Assembly: GCF_028561275.1 (NCBI RefSeq)
Contig: NZ_JAQQTF010000018.1
Coordinates: 248,001 to 312,000, forward strand
Reading direction: 5' to 3'
Source: Aureisphaera galaxeae
GTDB taxonomy: Bacteria; Bacteroidota; Bacteroidia; Flavobacteriales; Flavobacteriaceae
Length of the DNA stretch: 64,000 bases
Under the pieces are notes generated by a model. It made no database searches, was not told the origin of the DNA, and saw nothing but the letters and a program-made list of their open reading frames with translations. How positions within the stretch are numbered: position 1 is the stretch's first letter; each line of letters begins with the position of its first letter. The position numbers and the translations under genes are program-made. Below are positions 16,484-25,072 of the stretch, one piece after another.

Positions 16484-17488
16484 ATGCCACAAAAAAACAA
16501 GACCCTAGGAGAATTCATTATCGAAAACCAGGGTGAATTCAAGTATTCTTCAGGGGAACTGTCCAGATTAATCAACTCCATTCGTCTTGCCGCCAAGGTA
16601 GTTAACCACGAAGTGAACAAAGCCGGTTTGGTCGACATTTTAGGTGCTGCTGGCGACACCAATGTGCAAGGGGAGGATCAACAAAAACTGGATGTGTTTG
16701 CCAATGAAGCATTCATCAAAACCCTGACCAACCGAGAAATTGTGTGTGGTATTGCCAGTGAAGAGGAGGATGATTTCATCACCATTAAGGGACGAAACGA
16801 AAAGAATGACAACAAATATGTGGTATTGATAGACCCGCTGGATGGTTCTTCAAACATTGACGTAAACGTTTCTGTGGGAACTATTTTTTCCATCTACCGT
16901 AGAATCACCCCAGAAGGAACCCCTGTTACTTTAGAAGACTTCCTTCAACCAGGGAAAAATCAGGTAGCAGCTGGATATATCATTTATGGAACCTCAACCA
17001 TGATTGTATATACCACAGGTCATGGTGTAAATGGTTTTACATTGAACCCTGCTATTGGAACGTACTATCTTTCCCACCCAAATATGAAGTTTCCGGAAAC
17101 CGGTAAAATCTATTCGGTAAACGAAGGAAACTATGTACACTTCCCACAAGGGGTAAAAGACTACATCAAATACTGTCAGGCTGAGGGGGGCGATCGCCCT
17201 TACACCTCTCGTTATATTGGTTCATTGGTCAGCGATTTTCACCGTAACATGATCAAGGGAGGTATTTATATCTATCCAAATACCGCCAAAGATCCGAACG
17301 GTAAATTACGCTTATTATACGAGTGCAATCCTATGGCATTTATTGCCGAGCAGGCAGGTGCAAAAGCCAGTAATGGTTTTGAACGTATTATGGATATTCA
17401 ACCTACTGAACTTCACCAACGTGTGCCTTTTTTCTGTGGCAGTAAGAAGATGGTAGAAAAGGCCGAGTCCTTTATGCAAGGGGCATAA
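16484..17488 (+). CDS. fbp: Class I fructose-1,6-bisphosphatase
   Basis: A 334-residue cytosolic enzyme that dephosphorylates fructose-1,6-bisphosphate in gluconeogenesis. The active-site metal motif is [13 protein letters not shown], with the Glu pair in ASEEEDDFI upstream; [25 protein letters not shown] and [20 protein letters not shown] complete the class I core. The ATG at 16484 gives the usual family start; upstream extension overlaps the divergent gene. It directly precedes the coiled-coil/GTPase cluster, from which it is separated by 72 bases. Confidence 0.95.
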   Translation: MPQKNKTLGEFIIENQGEFKYSSGELSRLINSIRLAAKVVNHEVNKAGLVDILGAAGDTNVQGEDQQKLDVFANEAFIKTLTNREIVCGIASEEEDDFITIKGRNEKNDNKYVVLIDPLDGSSNIDVNVSVGTIFSIYRRITPEGTPVTLEDFLQPGKNQVAAGYIIYGTSTMIVYTTGHGVNGFTLNPAIGTYYLSHPNMKFPETGKIYSVNEGNYVHFPQGVKDYIKYCQAEGGDRPYTSRYIGSLVSDFHRNMIKGGIYIYPNTAKDPNGKLRLLYECNPMAFIAEQAGAKASNGFERIMDIQPTELHQRVPFFCGSKKMVEKAESFMQGA

Positions 17489-17560
17489 ATACTATAGTTG
17501 GCTGGTGGATTATTCGTTTTTTTAGTACTTTTATAAGAACTAAAGTAACCAAATCCGTCA

Positions 17561-17911
17561 ATGGCCAAGAAAAACACACCTCAAGACCCTCAACCCTCAT
17601 TGGATTCTTCTTCTAAAATCGAGGCGATTAAGAACCTCATTTTTGGTGAAAACATAGAACAGTATGACAGTCAGTTCGACACCTTAAAAAAGGAGATTGA
17701 CAAGCGAAAGAAGGAACTGGAACACTATATAGACGAAGTTCGTAACGAGCTCATGCAGTCCATCGATTCATTAAGCACCGATGTGAATATTAGAATTACC
17801 GATCTAGAGGATAACCTTCAAGCAAAAACCAATGCCCTTTCCGAAGAAAAATTGGATCGGAAAACGTTGGGGAAACTTCTTATCGATTTGGGCGAAAAAA
17901 TAAGCTCTTAA
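17561..17911 (+). CDS. Small coiled-coil protein, first gene of the GTPase cluster
   Basis: A 116-residue soluble protein. After a short Pro/Ser-rich start, residues ~20-70 and ~70-110 are long charged helices with heptad character (FDTLKKEIDKRKKELEHYID, IRITDLEDNLQAKTNAL). No signal peptide. I do not recognise a named family. It lies 13 bases before the next coiled-coil gene and appears to be the first member of a six-gene same-strand cluster containing two Ras-like GTPases. A scaffold or adaptor role is plausible but inferred from context only. A short inverted repeat (17522-17543, arms of 9 with one mismatch) lies just upstream. Confidence 0.65.
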   Translation: MAKKNTPQDPQPSLDSSSKIEAIKNLIFGENIEQYDSQFDTLKKEIDKRKKELEHYIDEVRNELMQSIDSLSTDVNIRITDLEDNLQAKTNALSEEKLDRKTLGKLLIDLGEKISS

Positions 17912-17924
17912 AATACATTCTACC

Positions 17925-18746
17925 ATGGTAGAGGAGGAAGAAGACAAGCTAAAATTGCTTCGTGAAATCCTGTTGATGGACGACAGGGAAGTCGCGAGTG
18001 CGGTAAGCCAGCGTCTGGACAAGATTTCCGACACCATTGAAAAAAGGGAAAAGCTAACCCAAAAGATCGATCCCATTTTAGAAGATCGATTGCAGGAATT
18101 TGTAGAAAGTATCCCATCCCGTTTGGGTCCGGTCATCACGGAAACCCTTCAGAAACAAATACAAGAATCCAAAGATGAAGTTGTGGAAGCGCTCTATCCC
18201 ATCATGGGTAAAATGATAAAACGCTATGTGCAGAACGAAATCGCCCGTCTTTCAGAAAACATCAACAAAAAAGTTAACAACACCTTTTCCTTCCAGGCTT
18301 TGAAGCGAAAGCTTCAGGCTATGTTTACGGGGGTAAAGGAAAGCGATCTCATTCTTAGTGAAGCCAATCCCCCTATTTTGAATGAGATATTTGTCATTGA
18401 AAAAGGTTCGGGCATTTTGCTGGGTAATTTCAGTAAAACAGAAACCTTGGACAAAGACATGGTCTCGGGCATGCTAACAGCCATTAAAAGCTTCGTAGAA
18501 GATGCTTTTTCCGCCGGCGCCCAAAACCTAGAGGCCATAGAATACGAACTCTACACCATTCACATCCAAAACTTTTTCAGCTATTACATTGCGGCGGTGG
18601 TTTCTGGAAATTACACCCGCAGTTTTGAAAGTAAGATCGAAAACAAATTATTAACCCTTTCCAAAAAACTATCCCCTAAGGTTTCTACCCTCACACGGGA
18701 GGAAATCGACTCGTTTTTGCGTGAATTTTTCAAAAAATGGAAATAA
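17925..18746 (+). CDS. Coiled-coil protein with longin/roadblock-like C-terminal domain
   Basis: A 273-residue protein without a signal peptide. Residues 1-~135 are helical: an acidic start, then DEVVEALYPIMGKMIKRYV and a Phe-rich segment (NTFSFQALKRKLQAMFTGV). Such segments also occur in proteins annotated as OmpA-related, but no OmpA domain is present here. Residues ~150-250 read as a mixed alpha-beta domain: strand pair (LNEIFVIEKGSGILLGNFS), helix (DKDMVSGMLTAIKSFVED), strands (NLEAIEYELYTIHIQ, YYIAAVVSG), helix (FESKIENKLLTLSKKL). This order fits the roadblock/longin fold of small-GTPase partners such as MglB. It overlaps the first GTPase by 10 bases. Likely a GTPase regulator or effector (inference). 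Confidence 0.6.
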   Translation: MVEEEEDKLKLLREILLMDDREVASAVSQRLDKISDTIEKREKLTQKIDPILEDRLQEFVESIPSRLGPVITETLQKQIQESKDEVVEALYPIMGKMIKRYVQNEIARLSENINKKVNNTFSFQALKRKLQAMFTGVKESDLILSEANPPILNEIFVIEKGSGILLGNFSKTETLDKDMVSGMLTAIKSFVEDAFSAGAQNLEAIEYELYTIHIQNFFSYYIAAVVSGNYTRSFESKIENKLLTLSKKLSPKVSTLTREEIDSFLREFFKKWK

Positions 18747-19228
18747 CAAAAAAGGTTGTCCTTTTGGGACAATTTGGTGTTGGAAAAACATCGATTGCAA
18801 GACGTTATTTAATGGATATTTTTGAACAGGACTATGTCCCCACCTTGGGCGTTCAAATACGAAAGAAGGTCTTGGAATTGCCTTCGGGAAGAAAACTATC
18901 CATGATCATTTGGGACTTGGAAGGATTTTCGTCTGTGTCCAAAACCCGAGGGTCTTATTTATTGGGTTCGCATGCATTCATCTATGTGTTCGATGTAACG
19001 CGGCCTTACACCTATCAAGGAATTAACAAGGATATCGAGTTTATAAAAGAACGCTATCCCAAGGTAATCCTCGAAATTGTTGGGAACAAAATAGATTTGG
19101 AAGAAGAAGAAAACATAAACCCTATTATGAAGAAAAAGAAGATCGATGTCACAGGCTATGTGAGTGCCAAAACCGGAGAAGGAATAGCAGCGCTATTTAC
19201 ACGACTTACCAAAAAACTGGAGTCATGA
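18737..19228 (+). CDS. Ras-like small GTPase 1
   Basis: A 163-residue single-domain GTPase of the Ras/Rab type. G1 is GQFGVGKTS (11-19), G2 Thr36 in VPTLGV, G3 WDLEG (Asp60-Gly63), G4 NKID (117-120), G5 SAK (143-145). The residue after the DxxG Gly is Phe64, where Ras and Rab have the catalytic Gln. No lipidation motif or signal is seen. It starts inside the previous gene (10-base overlap) and overlaps the next by ATGA, so the genes are translationally coupled. It is clearly paralogous to the GTPase at 19898. The role is unknown; a spatial or signalling switch like MglA is inference. Confidence 0.8.
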   Translation: MEITKKVVLLGQFGVGKTSIARRYLMDIFEQDYVPTLGVQIRKKVLELPSGRKLSMIIWDLEGFSSVSKTRGSYLLGSHAFIYVFDVTRPYTYQGINKDIEFIKERYPKVILEIVGNKIDLEEEENINPIMKKKKIDVTGYVSAKTGEGIAALFTRLTKKLES

Positions 19229-19827
19229 ACAAGCAAAGCACATTCTTTTCGAAGAAGATCCAAGAAATCCATGCCAAGCCCTCAGGCGAGATTTTCTTTA
19301 GCAGCAATACCATTTTCGATATTTCCGAAAATGAAGACCTCTACTCCCTACACCCTTTTTTCGAAAGTCTGAAACACGAGTTGGAAAAGGAAGGCATCAT
19401 GGAAAACAGCCTAGCGTTCCCCTGTGTTCAGTTAGAAGTGCATGGCAAAGAAGCCATTTGCGATGTCACCATAAAAAAGGAGTTGGATTTCCTGGCTATA
19501 TTATTATTCGACTATTCGCAGCATTACGAACATTTGCACGAGGCGGCCCAGGAGAAGAAAAGCGCTATGCTTTTAGAGAAAGAGCATGAACTTAAATTGA
19601 AGTATTCTTCAGAAAAAGCGGCTTATTTGGACTTCATCCGTGAACGGCTAGATACCAAGCTTATTTCGGAAATGGAAGAGGCAGTTCGCAAAATCGAACA
19701 GCTGAAACGCACGTCCCTTACCCCAGAGCAACGCCAAAACCTTCAGGAAATAGAAGAGATCATTGGAGGATTTCACCTTAAGGCCATTCAAGTGCGGGAA
19801 GGTTTGGATTTCGATTTTGATACATAA
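19225..19827 (+). CDS. Sensor-like protein paired with GTPase 1
   Basis: A 200-residue soluble protein. Residues ~1-105 form a PAS-like alpha-beta domain: SLHPFFESLKHELEKEG, FPCVQLEVHGKEAICDVTI, and a final strand LAILLFDYSQHYEHLHE. Residues ~105-200 are coiled-coil and helical. The N-terminal domain is clearly homologous to that of the histidine kinase at 20385 (FHPFFEGLQAFLPTLEED, FPCVNLEIEGSRKIVDIEI, TILLFDFTEHYDASH), so this protein looks like the kinase with its catalytic part replaced by a coiled coil. It overlaps GTPase 1 by 4 bases. A 70-base gap and a new promoter-like element follow. Confidence 0.65.
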   Translation: MNKQSTFFSKKIQEIHAKPSGEIFFSSNTIFDISENEDLYSLHPFFESLKHELEKEGIMENSLAFPCVQLEVHGKEAICDVTIKKELDFLAILLFDYSQHYEHLHEAAQEKKSAMLLEKEHELKLKYSSEKAAYLDFIRERLDTKLISEMEEAVRKIEQLKRTSLTPEQRQNLQEIEEIIGGFHLKAIQVREGLDFDFDT

Positions 19828-19866
19828 TTAATCGACATAGTTTCTTTTAAACTCTAATGATTTAAA

Positions 19867-19874
19867 TATCTTTA
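19867..19874 (+). promoter_or_regulatory. -7-like element upstream of GTPase 2
   Basis: TATCTTTA resembles the Bacteroidota -7 box TAnnTTTG with one mismatch and lies 23 bases before the ATG at 19898, inside the only sizeable gap (70 bases) of the GTPase cluster. It may give the GTPase 2-kinase pair its own promoter. Confidence 0.4.
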
Positions 19875-19897
19875 CAACCATAATTTTTCAATTTTAA

Positions 19898-20383
19898 ATG
19901 GCCCAAACCAAAAAAATAGTACTCCTCGGGCATTTTGGGGTTGGTAAAACCAGTTTACTGCGTCGTTATGTAGACGATGCCTTTAACGAAGACTATCTCG
20001 TAACCGTAGGTGTACACGTAAAGAAAAAAGACATCTCCTTGGAGAATGAAACCGTCACCCTGATCATCTGGGATATAGAAGGAAATACGTCTATAGACAA
20101 AGCCCGGAAATCCTATTTGTTGGGTACGCACGGTTTCGTGTATGTGTTCGATGTGACCCGGCCAGAGACCTACGAACAGTTGGAGAGCGAGTTTTCCTAT
20201 TTAACGGAAAAATTCCCGAACGTTCCGGTGAGCTTGGCGGGAAATAAAGCAGATTTGTTTGATAGTGAGTTTACCAAATCCTTTTTCAAGGATCCTATTT
20301 TCGAGAATTGCTTTTTCACCAGTGCGAAAACCGGGAATACGGTAGAAGACCTCTTCAAGGATATTGCGGTTAAAACCACCTAA
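19898..20383 (+). CDS. Ras-like small GTPase 2
   Basis: A 161-residue GTPase paralogous to GTPase 1: G1 GHFGVGKTS (11-19), G2 Thr36 in LVTVGV, G3 WDIEG (Asp59-Gly62), G4 NKAD (116-119), G5 SAK (142-144). Both copies share a distinct stretch, SYLLGTHGFVYVFDVTRP here and SYLLGSHAFIYVFDVTRP in the first. The position of the Ras catalytic Gln is Asn63. No lipid anchor motif. It ends 1 base before the histidine kinase gene, so the two are coupled. The pairing GTPase plus sensor-domain protein is thus repeated twice in the cluster. Confidence 0.8.
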   Translation: MAQTKKIVLLGHFGVGKTSLLRRYVDDAFNEDYLVTVGVHVKKKDISLENETVTLIIWDIEGNTSIDKARKSYLLGTHGFVYVFDVTRPETYEQLESEFSYLTEKFPNVPVSLAGNKADLFDSEFTKSFFKDPIFENCFFTSAKTGNTVEDLFKDIAVKTT

Positions 20384-20384
20384 C

Positions 20385-21896
20385 ATGAGCCTAAGCAGTT
20401 TAAAATCTGAAATTGCCCACAAACGTATACAGGAAATATCGGTTGCCAAAGACGGCACCATCATAGATAGCGATGAGGCTCTTTTTCCCTTTCCCAAAGG
20501 AAAAACCATCGCAGCATTTCATCCCTTTTTTGAAGGATTACAAGCATTTCTCCCTACCCTAGAAGAGGACACCAATTTCCCTTGTGTAAATCTAGAAATA
20601 GAGGGTTCCCGGAAAATTGTGGACATCGAAATTCTGAATAAGGGCAACGATGTCACCATTCTTTTGTTCGATTTTACAGAACATTACGACGCTTCCCATC
20701 CCTTGGTGCAGGAAAAGAACGAAGTTTCCATTGCAAAGAGTAAGTTGGAGTTTGACAAGCGATTGCTGGAAGCCAAGGAAAATTTTAAAAATGGATTCTT
20801 GTCCAACCTCAACCACGAAATCCGAAACCCGCTGAATAGCATGCTCGGGTTCTTGGAACTTTTGGGAGAAACAAAGTTGGACTACGAACAATATGAAACG
20901 CTTAAGGTAATTCGCAAAGCCGGAACACATGTAAAGACATTGATGGAAGATATGCTGGATATTTCTAAAATCGAAAGAGGTATCATTACCAAAAAACATG
21001 TCAATTTCCACTTGGGATATATCCTAGCCAACATTCAGAATCATTACGATCTAAAATATGGAGGCAAAAAGATAGAGTTTATCATTGCCACCGAAGAACA
21101 GATGCCCAAGACCTTTATTGGGGATCCCATTAGGTTGAACCAGATACTTTTCAATTTATTGGAAAATGCCTTCAGAAATACAGAACAAGGAGCTGTAACG
21201 CTGGATGTCTCTCATGAAAATGTAGACAAGAAAATGGCCAAAGTCGTTTTCACCGTAAGTGATACGGGCCGAGGCATTGCGGAAGAGGATCTATCGAAAG
21301 TATTCGACTCCTATTTCCAACTTAAACTGAAAAAGGATAAGCCCTTGGGCGAAGGATTGGGTCTTAAGATTGTTAAGGATCTCGTAGCGCTACTAGAAGG
21401 ATCCGTTTCCGTAAGTAGCGAGGAAGGCAAAGGAACTACCTTTGTTTGTGAAATCCCGTTCGAAAAACGTGTGTCTAAGAGGGAAAAGAAAACCGTAAAA
21501 AAAGGGACGGGTATTTTCCAGAGCCGACGTATTCTTATTGTTGAAAATGACCCTACGGCACAAATGCTCTTCATGAAAACCTTTTTGAACAATGAAAAAG
21601 GATATGTGATCGAAATGGCCAATAATGCAGAACATATGTTCTCAATTTTGGCAAAGAAGAAATACGATCTTATTATCCTGAAAAAGGCACTCCCCGATGT
21701 AAAGGCGGCCGAATTGCTGAAGGTTTTGAAAGGGGATTTCGAAAATCAGAAAAGAAAGATTCCGGTATTAATGGCCAGTGGAAGTACGCTCATAAATGAG
21801 CAGCAGGAAATGCTAGACGCTGGTGTCGATGCCTTTTTGGCAAAACCGTACACAAAAAAAGAGCTTTTCAAAGTCATTGAAAAGCTCATGGGATAA
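20385..21896 (+). CDS. Hybrid histidine kinase with GTPase-cluster sensor domain and degenerate receiver
   Basis: A 503-residue cytosolic kinase. Residues 1-~105 are the PAS-like domain shared with 19225-19827; 105-135 is a helical linker. The H-box is NLNHEIRNPLNSMLGFLELL (His144), followed by N-box LFNLLENAFRNT, G1 DTGRGI and G2 GEGLGLKIV. A linker rich in Lys (361-375) leads to a receiver domain at ~382-503. In the receiver the phospho-acceptor Asp is replaced by Lys433 (YDLIILKKALPD), and one of the acidic pair is Asn388 (VENDP), while Lys487 in LAKPY and Ser465 remain. The kinase should autophosphorylate His144, but the receiver cannot accept phosphate normally. The ATG at 20385 is chosen because it follows GTPase 2 by 1 base. 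Confidence 0.85.
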   Translation: MSLSSLKSEIAHKRIQEISVAKDGTIIDSDEALFPFPKGKTIAAFHPFFEGLQAFLPTLEEDTNFPCVNLEIEGSRKIVDIEILNKGNDVTILLFDFTEHYDASHPLVQEKNEVSIAKSKLEFDKRLLEAKENFKNGFLSNLNHEIRNPLNSMLGFLELLGETKLDYEQYETLKVIRKAGTHVKTLMEDMLDISKIERGIITKKHVNFHLGYILANIQNHYDLKYGGKKIEFIIATEEQMPKTFIGDPIRLNQILFNLLENAFRNTEQGAVTLDVSHENVDKKMAKVVFTVSDTGRGIAEEDLSKVFDSYFQLKLKKDKPLGEGLGLKIVKDLVALLEGSVSVSSEEGKGTTFVCEIPFEKRVSKREKKTVKKGTGIFQSRRILIVENDPTAQMLFMKTFLNNEKGYVIEMANNAEHMFSILAKKKYDLIILKKALPDVKAAELLKVLKGDFENQKRKIPVLMASGSTLINEQQEMLDAGVDAFLAKPYTKKELFKVIEKLMG

Positions 21897-21914
21897 CAAA
21901 AAGGTATCTCCTTA

Positions 21915-22340
21915 TTATTTTTTGTTCAATAAGTATCTGTAGTCTTCCAAATCCAAACCTCCGTTGAAGATTTCGATAGAGCGCTTTATTAATTTAGCAG
22001 CCAACTCCTCGGTATATCCTAATCCGATGGCATAACGCTCCAAAAGATCACGTTCTTCGTCGTCCAACACTTGATCGGCATAAATCATCTTGAACAAATC
22101 CAACATACGCTCCAAGCGCTTATCGGCCGAGTTGGGCGGATTAAGCGGGTATCCCGTAGGGTTTTTTAGGATTTCGACATACTTGGATTCGCTAATGTTC
22201 AACTTCGTAGCAAAGCGTTTTAGCAATTCCTCTTCGGGTTCACTAATTACCCCATTTGCTGACGCAATATTTACGATGGAAGCAAAATGCCCTATATTAC
22301 TATTGCGTTCTCCGCTCTTAAATAAATCTGTGAATGACAT
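21915..22340 (-). CDS. TerB family protein
   Basis: A 141-residue soluble, all-helical protein with the repeat organisation of TerB/DjlA-type domains. NIGHFASIVNIASANGVISE and 'LDLFKMIYADQVLDDEERDLL' carry the acidic metal-binding patterns (Asp/Glu after each helix). TerB was named from tellurite resistance, but these domains are widespread in metal- and stress-related membrane-linked complexes. It converges on the histidine kinase with 18 bases between the stops and is not part of that cluster by orientation. Confidence 0.8.
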   Translation of the reverse strand: MSFTDLFKSGERNSNIGHFASIVNIASANGVISEPEEELLKRFATKLNISESKYVEILKNPTGYPLNPPNSADKRLERMLDLFKMIYADQVLDDEERDLLERYAIGLGYTEELAAKLIKRSIEIFNGGLDLEDYRYLLNKK

Positions 22341-22457
22341 AGTGTAATTTTATACTGCAAATATAAAATTATTGCTACGGATTTGATTCAATTTTGTTGG
22401 GAAAAAAACCTATAAATCTCAAAAAACAAGCGAACAAAACAATACCTTTAAAGTTCC

Positions 22458-23483
22458 ATGACAAAACCTCTCCTCGTTTTCAATTCCAAAGGGATTTATT
22501 GCAAACAGGCCGATGTGTATATAGACGCGTGGCGACCTGTGGAGAAGTGCATAGTTACCCATGGTCATTCCGACCATAGTAGAAGGGGACATAAACAATA
22601 TATTACCCACCATAACAACATCCCCATCATTAAACATCGGTTGGGAGACATTACCGTTTCGGGGAAGGAATGGGGAGAAACTTTTACCATAAATGGAGTC
22701 ACCTTTTCCTTGCATCCCGCAGGACACATCGTAGCATCCTCCCAAGTACGGGTGGAATACAAAGGAGAAGTTTGGGTTTTTACTGGCGACTACAAAATTG
22801 AAAATGATGGATTGTCCACGCCCTATGAACCCATTAAGTGTCATACCTTCATTACCGAGTGCACCTTTGGTCTCCCCGCATTTAAATGGGAACCTCAGGA
22901 TGATGTCTTCAATGAAATCAATGGCTGGTGGGCGAGAAACAAGGATGAGGGTCGCACCTCTTTACTTTTCGGATACAGTTTGGGAAAGGCCCAACGCCTC
23001 CTGAAACATCTGGACACTTCCATTGGCAAGATCTATACCCATGGAGCGGTGGAACAAATGACCCAAGTGCTTCGCGAACACTATGACTTACCTCCTACCG
23101 AACTTATCACAGCAAACACGAAAAAAGAGGATATCCTTGGCAATATCGTAGTGGCACCGCCTAGCGCACAGGGCAGTTCCCTCATGAGGAAAATAGGACC
23201 CAATGTAACAGCTAGTGCTAGTGGATGGATGACCTTTCGTGGGGCACGGAGAAGAAGGGCTTTGGATCGTGGATTTGTACTCAGCGATCATGCCGATTGG
23301 GATGGGCTCTTGCAGGCGGTTAAAGAAACGGGATGTGAAAAGGTGATCGCCACCCATGGTTATACCGAAATATTCTCACGCTATCTGCGGGAAGAAATGG
23401 CGTTGGACGCCCGTACCGAAAGCACCCAATACGAAGCAGAACAAAACGAAGCCGAATCGAAAAAAGAGGAGGGCGCATCATGA
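22458..23483 (+). CDS. Ligase-associated DNA exonuclease (MBL fold)
   Basis: A 341-residue metallo-beta-lactamase/beta-CASP-like nuclease. Metal residues are visible in THGHSDHSRRGHKQYITHHN (HxHxDH), HPAGHIVASSQV and TGDYKIE; 'DRGFVLSDHADWDGLL' and the late ATHGYTE are the usual C-terminal block. It overlaps the ligase gene by 4 bases and is first of a four-gene operon (exonuclease, ligase, helicase, PdeM) known in many bacteria as a DNA repair set. The C-terminus is a short Glu-rich tail. Function is by family and operon order. Confidence 0.85.
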   Translation: MTKPLLVFNSKGIYCKQADVYIDAWRPVEKCIVTHGHSDHSRRGHKQYITHHNNIPIIKHRLGDITVSGKEWGETFTINGVTFSLHPAGHIVASSQVRVEYKGEVWVFTGDYKIENDGLSTPYEPIKCHTFITECTFGLPAFKWEPQDDVFNEINGWWARNKDEGRTSLLFGYSLGKAQRLLKHLDTSIGKIYTHGAVEQMTQVLREHYDLPPTELITANTKKEDILGNIVVAPPSAQGSSLMRKIGPNVTASASGWMTFRGARRRRALDRGFVLSDHADWDGLLQAVKETGCEKVIATHGYTEIFSRYLREEMALDARTESTQYEAEQNEAESKKEEGAS

Positions 23484-25072
23484 AACGCTTTGCCGAACTC
23501 ATAAAGCAATTGGACAGTACCAACAAAACGAATGAAAAAGTAGGTGCCCTTACCGAATATTTCTTGAATGCTCCTGACCCTGACAAACTTTGGACCATTG
23601 CTATCCTCTCTCATCGACGTCCAAAACGTCCTGTAAATACCACTTTGCTTCGTGAATGGGCCACCGAACTGAGCCATATTCCATTATGGTTATTCGAAGA
23701 GAGTTATCACATTGTCGGGGATCTGGCCGAAACCATTGCCTTGATTGTTCCCTCCTCAAAGGGAAAGACCGACAAGTCCCTTTCTGAGTTCATTGCCGAA
23801 ATCATCGAACTACGGGAACTTCCTGAATCAGCCAAAAAAGCCTACCTGCATGAAAATTGGCTTTCACTGAATTACTACGAACGTTTTGTATTCAATAAGA
23901 TCATCACCGGGGGATTCCGTATTGGTGTGAGCCAAAAACTTATGACACGAGCCCTGTCCAAAGCCACGGGAATAGACGAAGATATTTTGGCCTATAAACT
24001 CATGGGGAGTTGGACGCCACCTACGACCACTTTTCAGCAACTTATTTTGGAGGAACACGAGAGCGATTACCTCAGTAAGCCCTATCCCTTTTACTTGGCG
24101 TATGCGGTAGAAGACGATTTCCAGGAGCAACTGGGAGACATTCAAGATTGGAGTTTCGAACACAAATGGGACGGTATTAGAGCGCAAGTCATTATACGAA
24201 ATGATGAAGTCTTTGTTTGGTCACGAGGCGAAGAATTGGTGACCGATAAGTATCCTGAATTCCAAAAGTTCTTGGAAGTGGTTCCCAACGGAACCGTATT
24301 GGACGGCGAAATACTGCCTTTTCCTGAAGGAAGGATTGGCGATTTCAATCAGTTACAAACCCGAATTGGCCGAAAGAATGTATCCAAAAGCCTCCTGCAG
24401 AAAATTCCTGTGATCCTCACTGCCTATGACCTATTGGAATGGAATGGTGAGGATATTCGTTCGTGCCCTTTTGCGGAAAGAAGAAAATTGTTGGAGCAGC
24501 TTATTTCCAAAGTCAATTCAAAAGAAAACCATCTATACCTTAGCGGTAGTATGCAGTTCGAAACCTGGGAAGCGGCTGCTTCCGAACGAGAACGTGCTCG
24601 CGAAAAACGAAGTGAGGGCTTAATGATAAAACGAAAAGACTCCCCTTATTTAGTGGGTCGAAAAAAGGGTGATTGGTGGAAATGGAAGACCAATCCCTTT
24701 ACCATAGATGCTGTACTCACCTATGCTATGCGCGGACATGGAAGAAGGGCCAATCTCTTTACCGATTACACTTTTGGCCTGTGGCATGAAGGGCAATTGG
24801 TGACCTTTGCCAAGGCTTATTCTGGGTTAACGGATGCAGAATTGAAGGAAGTAGATGCTTGGATTAAAAAGAACACTTTGGAACGTTTTGGACCGGTTCG
24901 AAGTGTAACTCCTTTCCATGTTTTCGAAATTGCTTTTGAAGGCATCGCCAAAAGTAGCCGTCATAAGAGTGGAGTCGCTACTCGATTTCCCAGAATTTTA
25001 CGCTGGCGAAAGGACAAGCCTATTGAAGAAGCCAACACCCTACAAGACCTCAAAAACCTCATCCCAGAATGA
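23480..25072 (+). CDS. ATP-dependent DNA ligase
   Basis: A 530-residue ligase. The catalytic lysine is Lys229 in FEHKWDGIRAQV (motif I, KxDG); GTVLDGEILPF is motif III-like, SEGLMIKRKDSPY motif IV-like, and RKKGDWWKWKTNP motif V. Residues 1-~200 are the N-terminal DNA-binding domain and the end is an OB fold. It joins nicks with ATP, unlike the NAD-dependent LigA, and belongs to the type associated with an Lhr-like helicase and the exonuclease upstream. Overlaps both neighbours by 4 bases. Confidence 0.9.
   Translation: MKRFAELIKQLDSTNKTNEKVGALTEYFLNAPDPDKLWTIAILSHRRPKRPVNTTLLREWATELSHIPLWLFEESYHIVGDLAETIALIVPSSKGKTDKSLSEFIAEIIELRELPESAKKAYLHENWLSLNYYERFVFNKIITGGFRIGVSQKLMTRALSKATGIDEDILAYKLMGSWTPPTTTFQQLILEEHESDYLSKPYPFYLAYAVEDDFQEQLGDIQDWSFEHKWDGIRAQVIIRNDEVFVWSRGEELVTDKYPEFQKFLEVVPNGTVLDGEILPFPEGRIGDFNQLQTRIGRKNVSKSLLQKIPVILTAYDLLEWNGEDIRSCPFAERRKLLEQLISKVNSKENHLYLSGSMQFETWEAAASERERAREKRSEGLMIKRKDSPYLVGRKKGDWWKWKTNPFTIDAVLTYAMRGHGRRANLFTDYTFGLWHEGQLVTFAKAYSGLTDAELKEVDAWIKKNTLERFGPVRSVTPFHVFEIAFEGIAKSSRHKSGVATRFPRILRWRKDKPIEEANTLQDLKNLIPE

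Noticed and set aside
17925-18746. OmpA-type outer-membrane protein
   Set aside because: No signal peptide, no OmpA peptidoglycan-binding domain, and overlap with a cytosolic GTPase gene.
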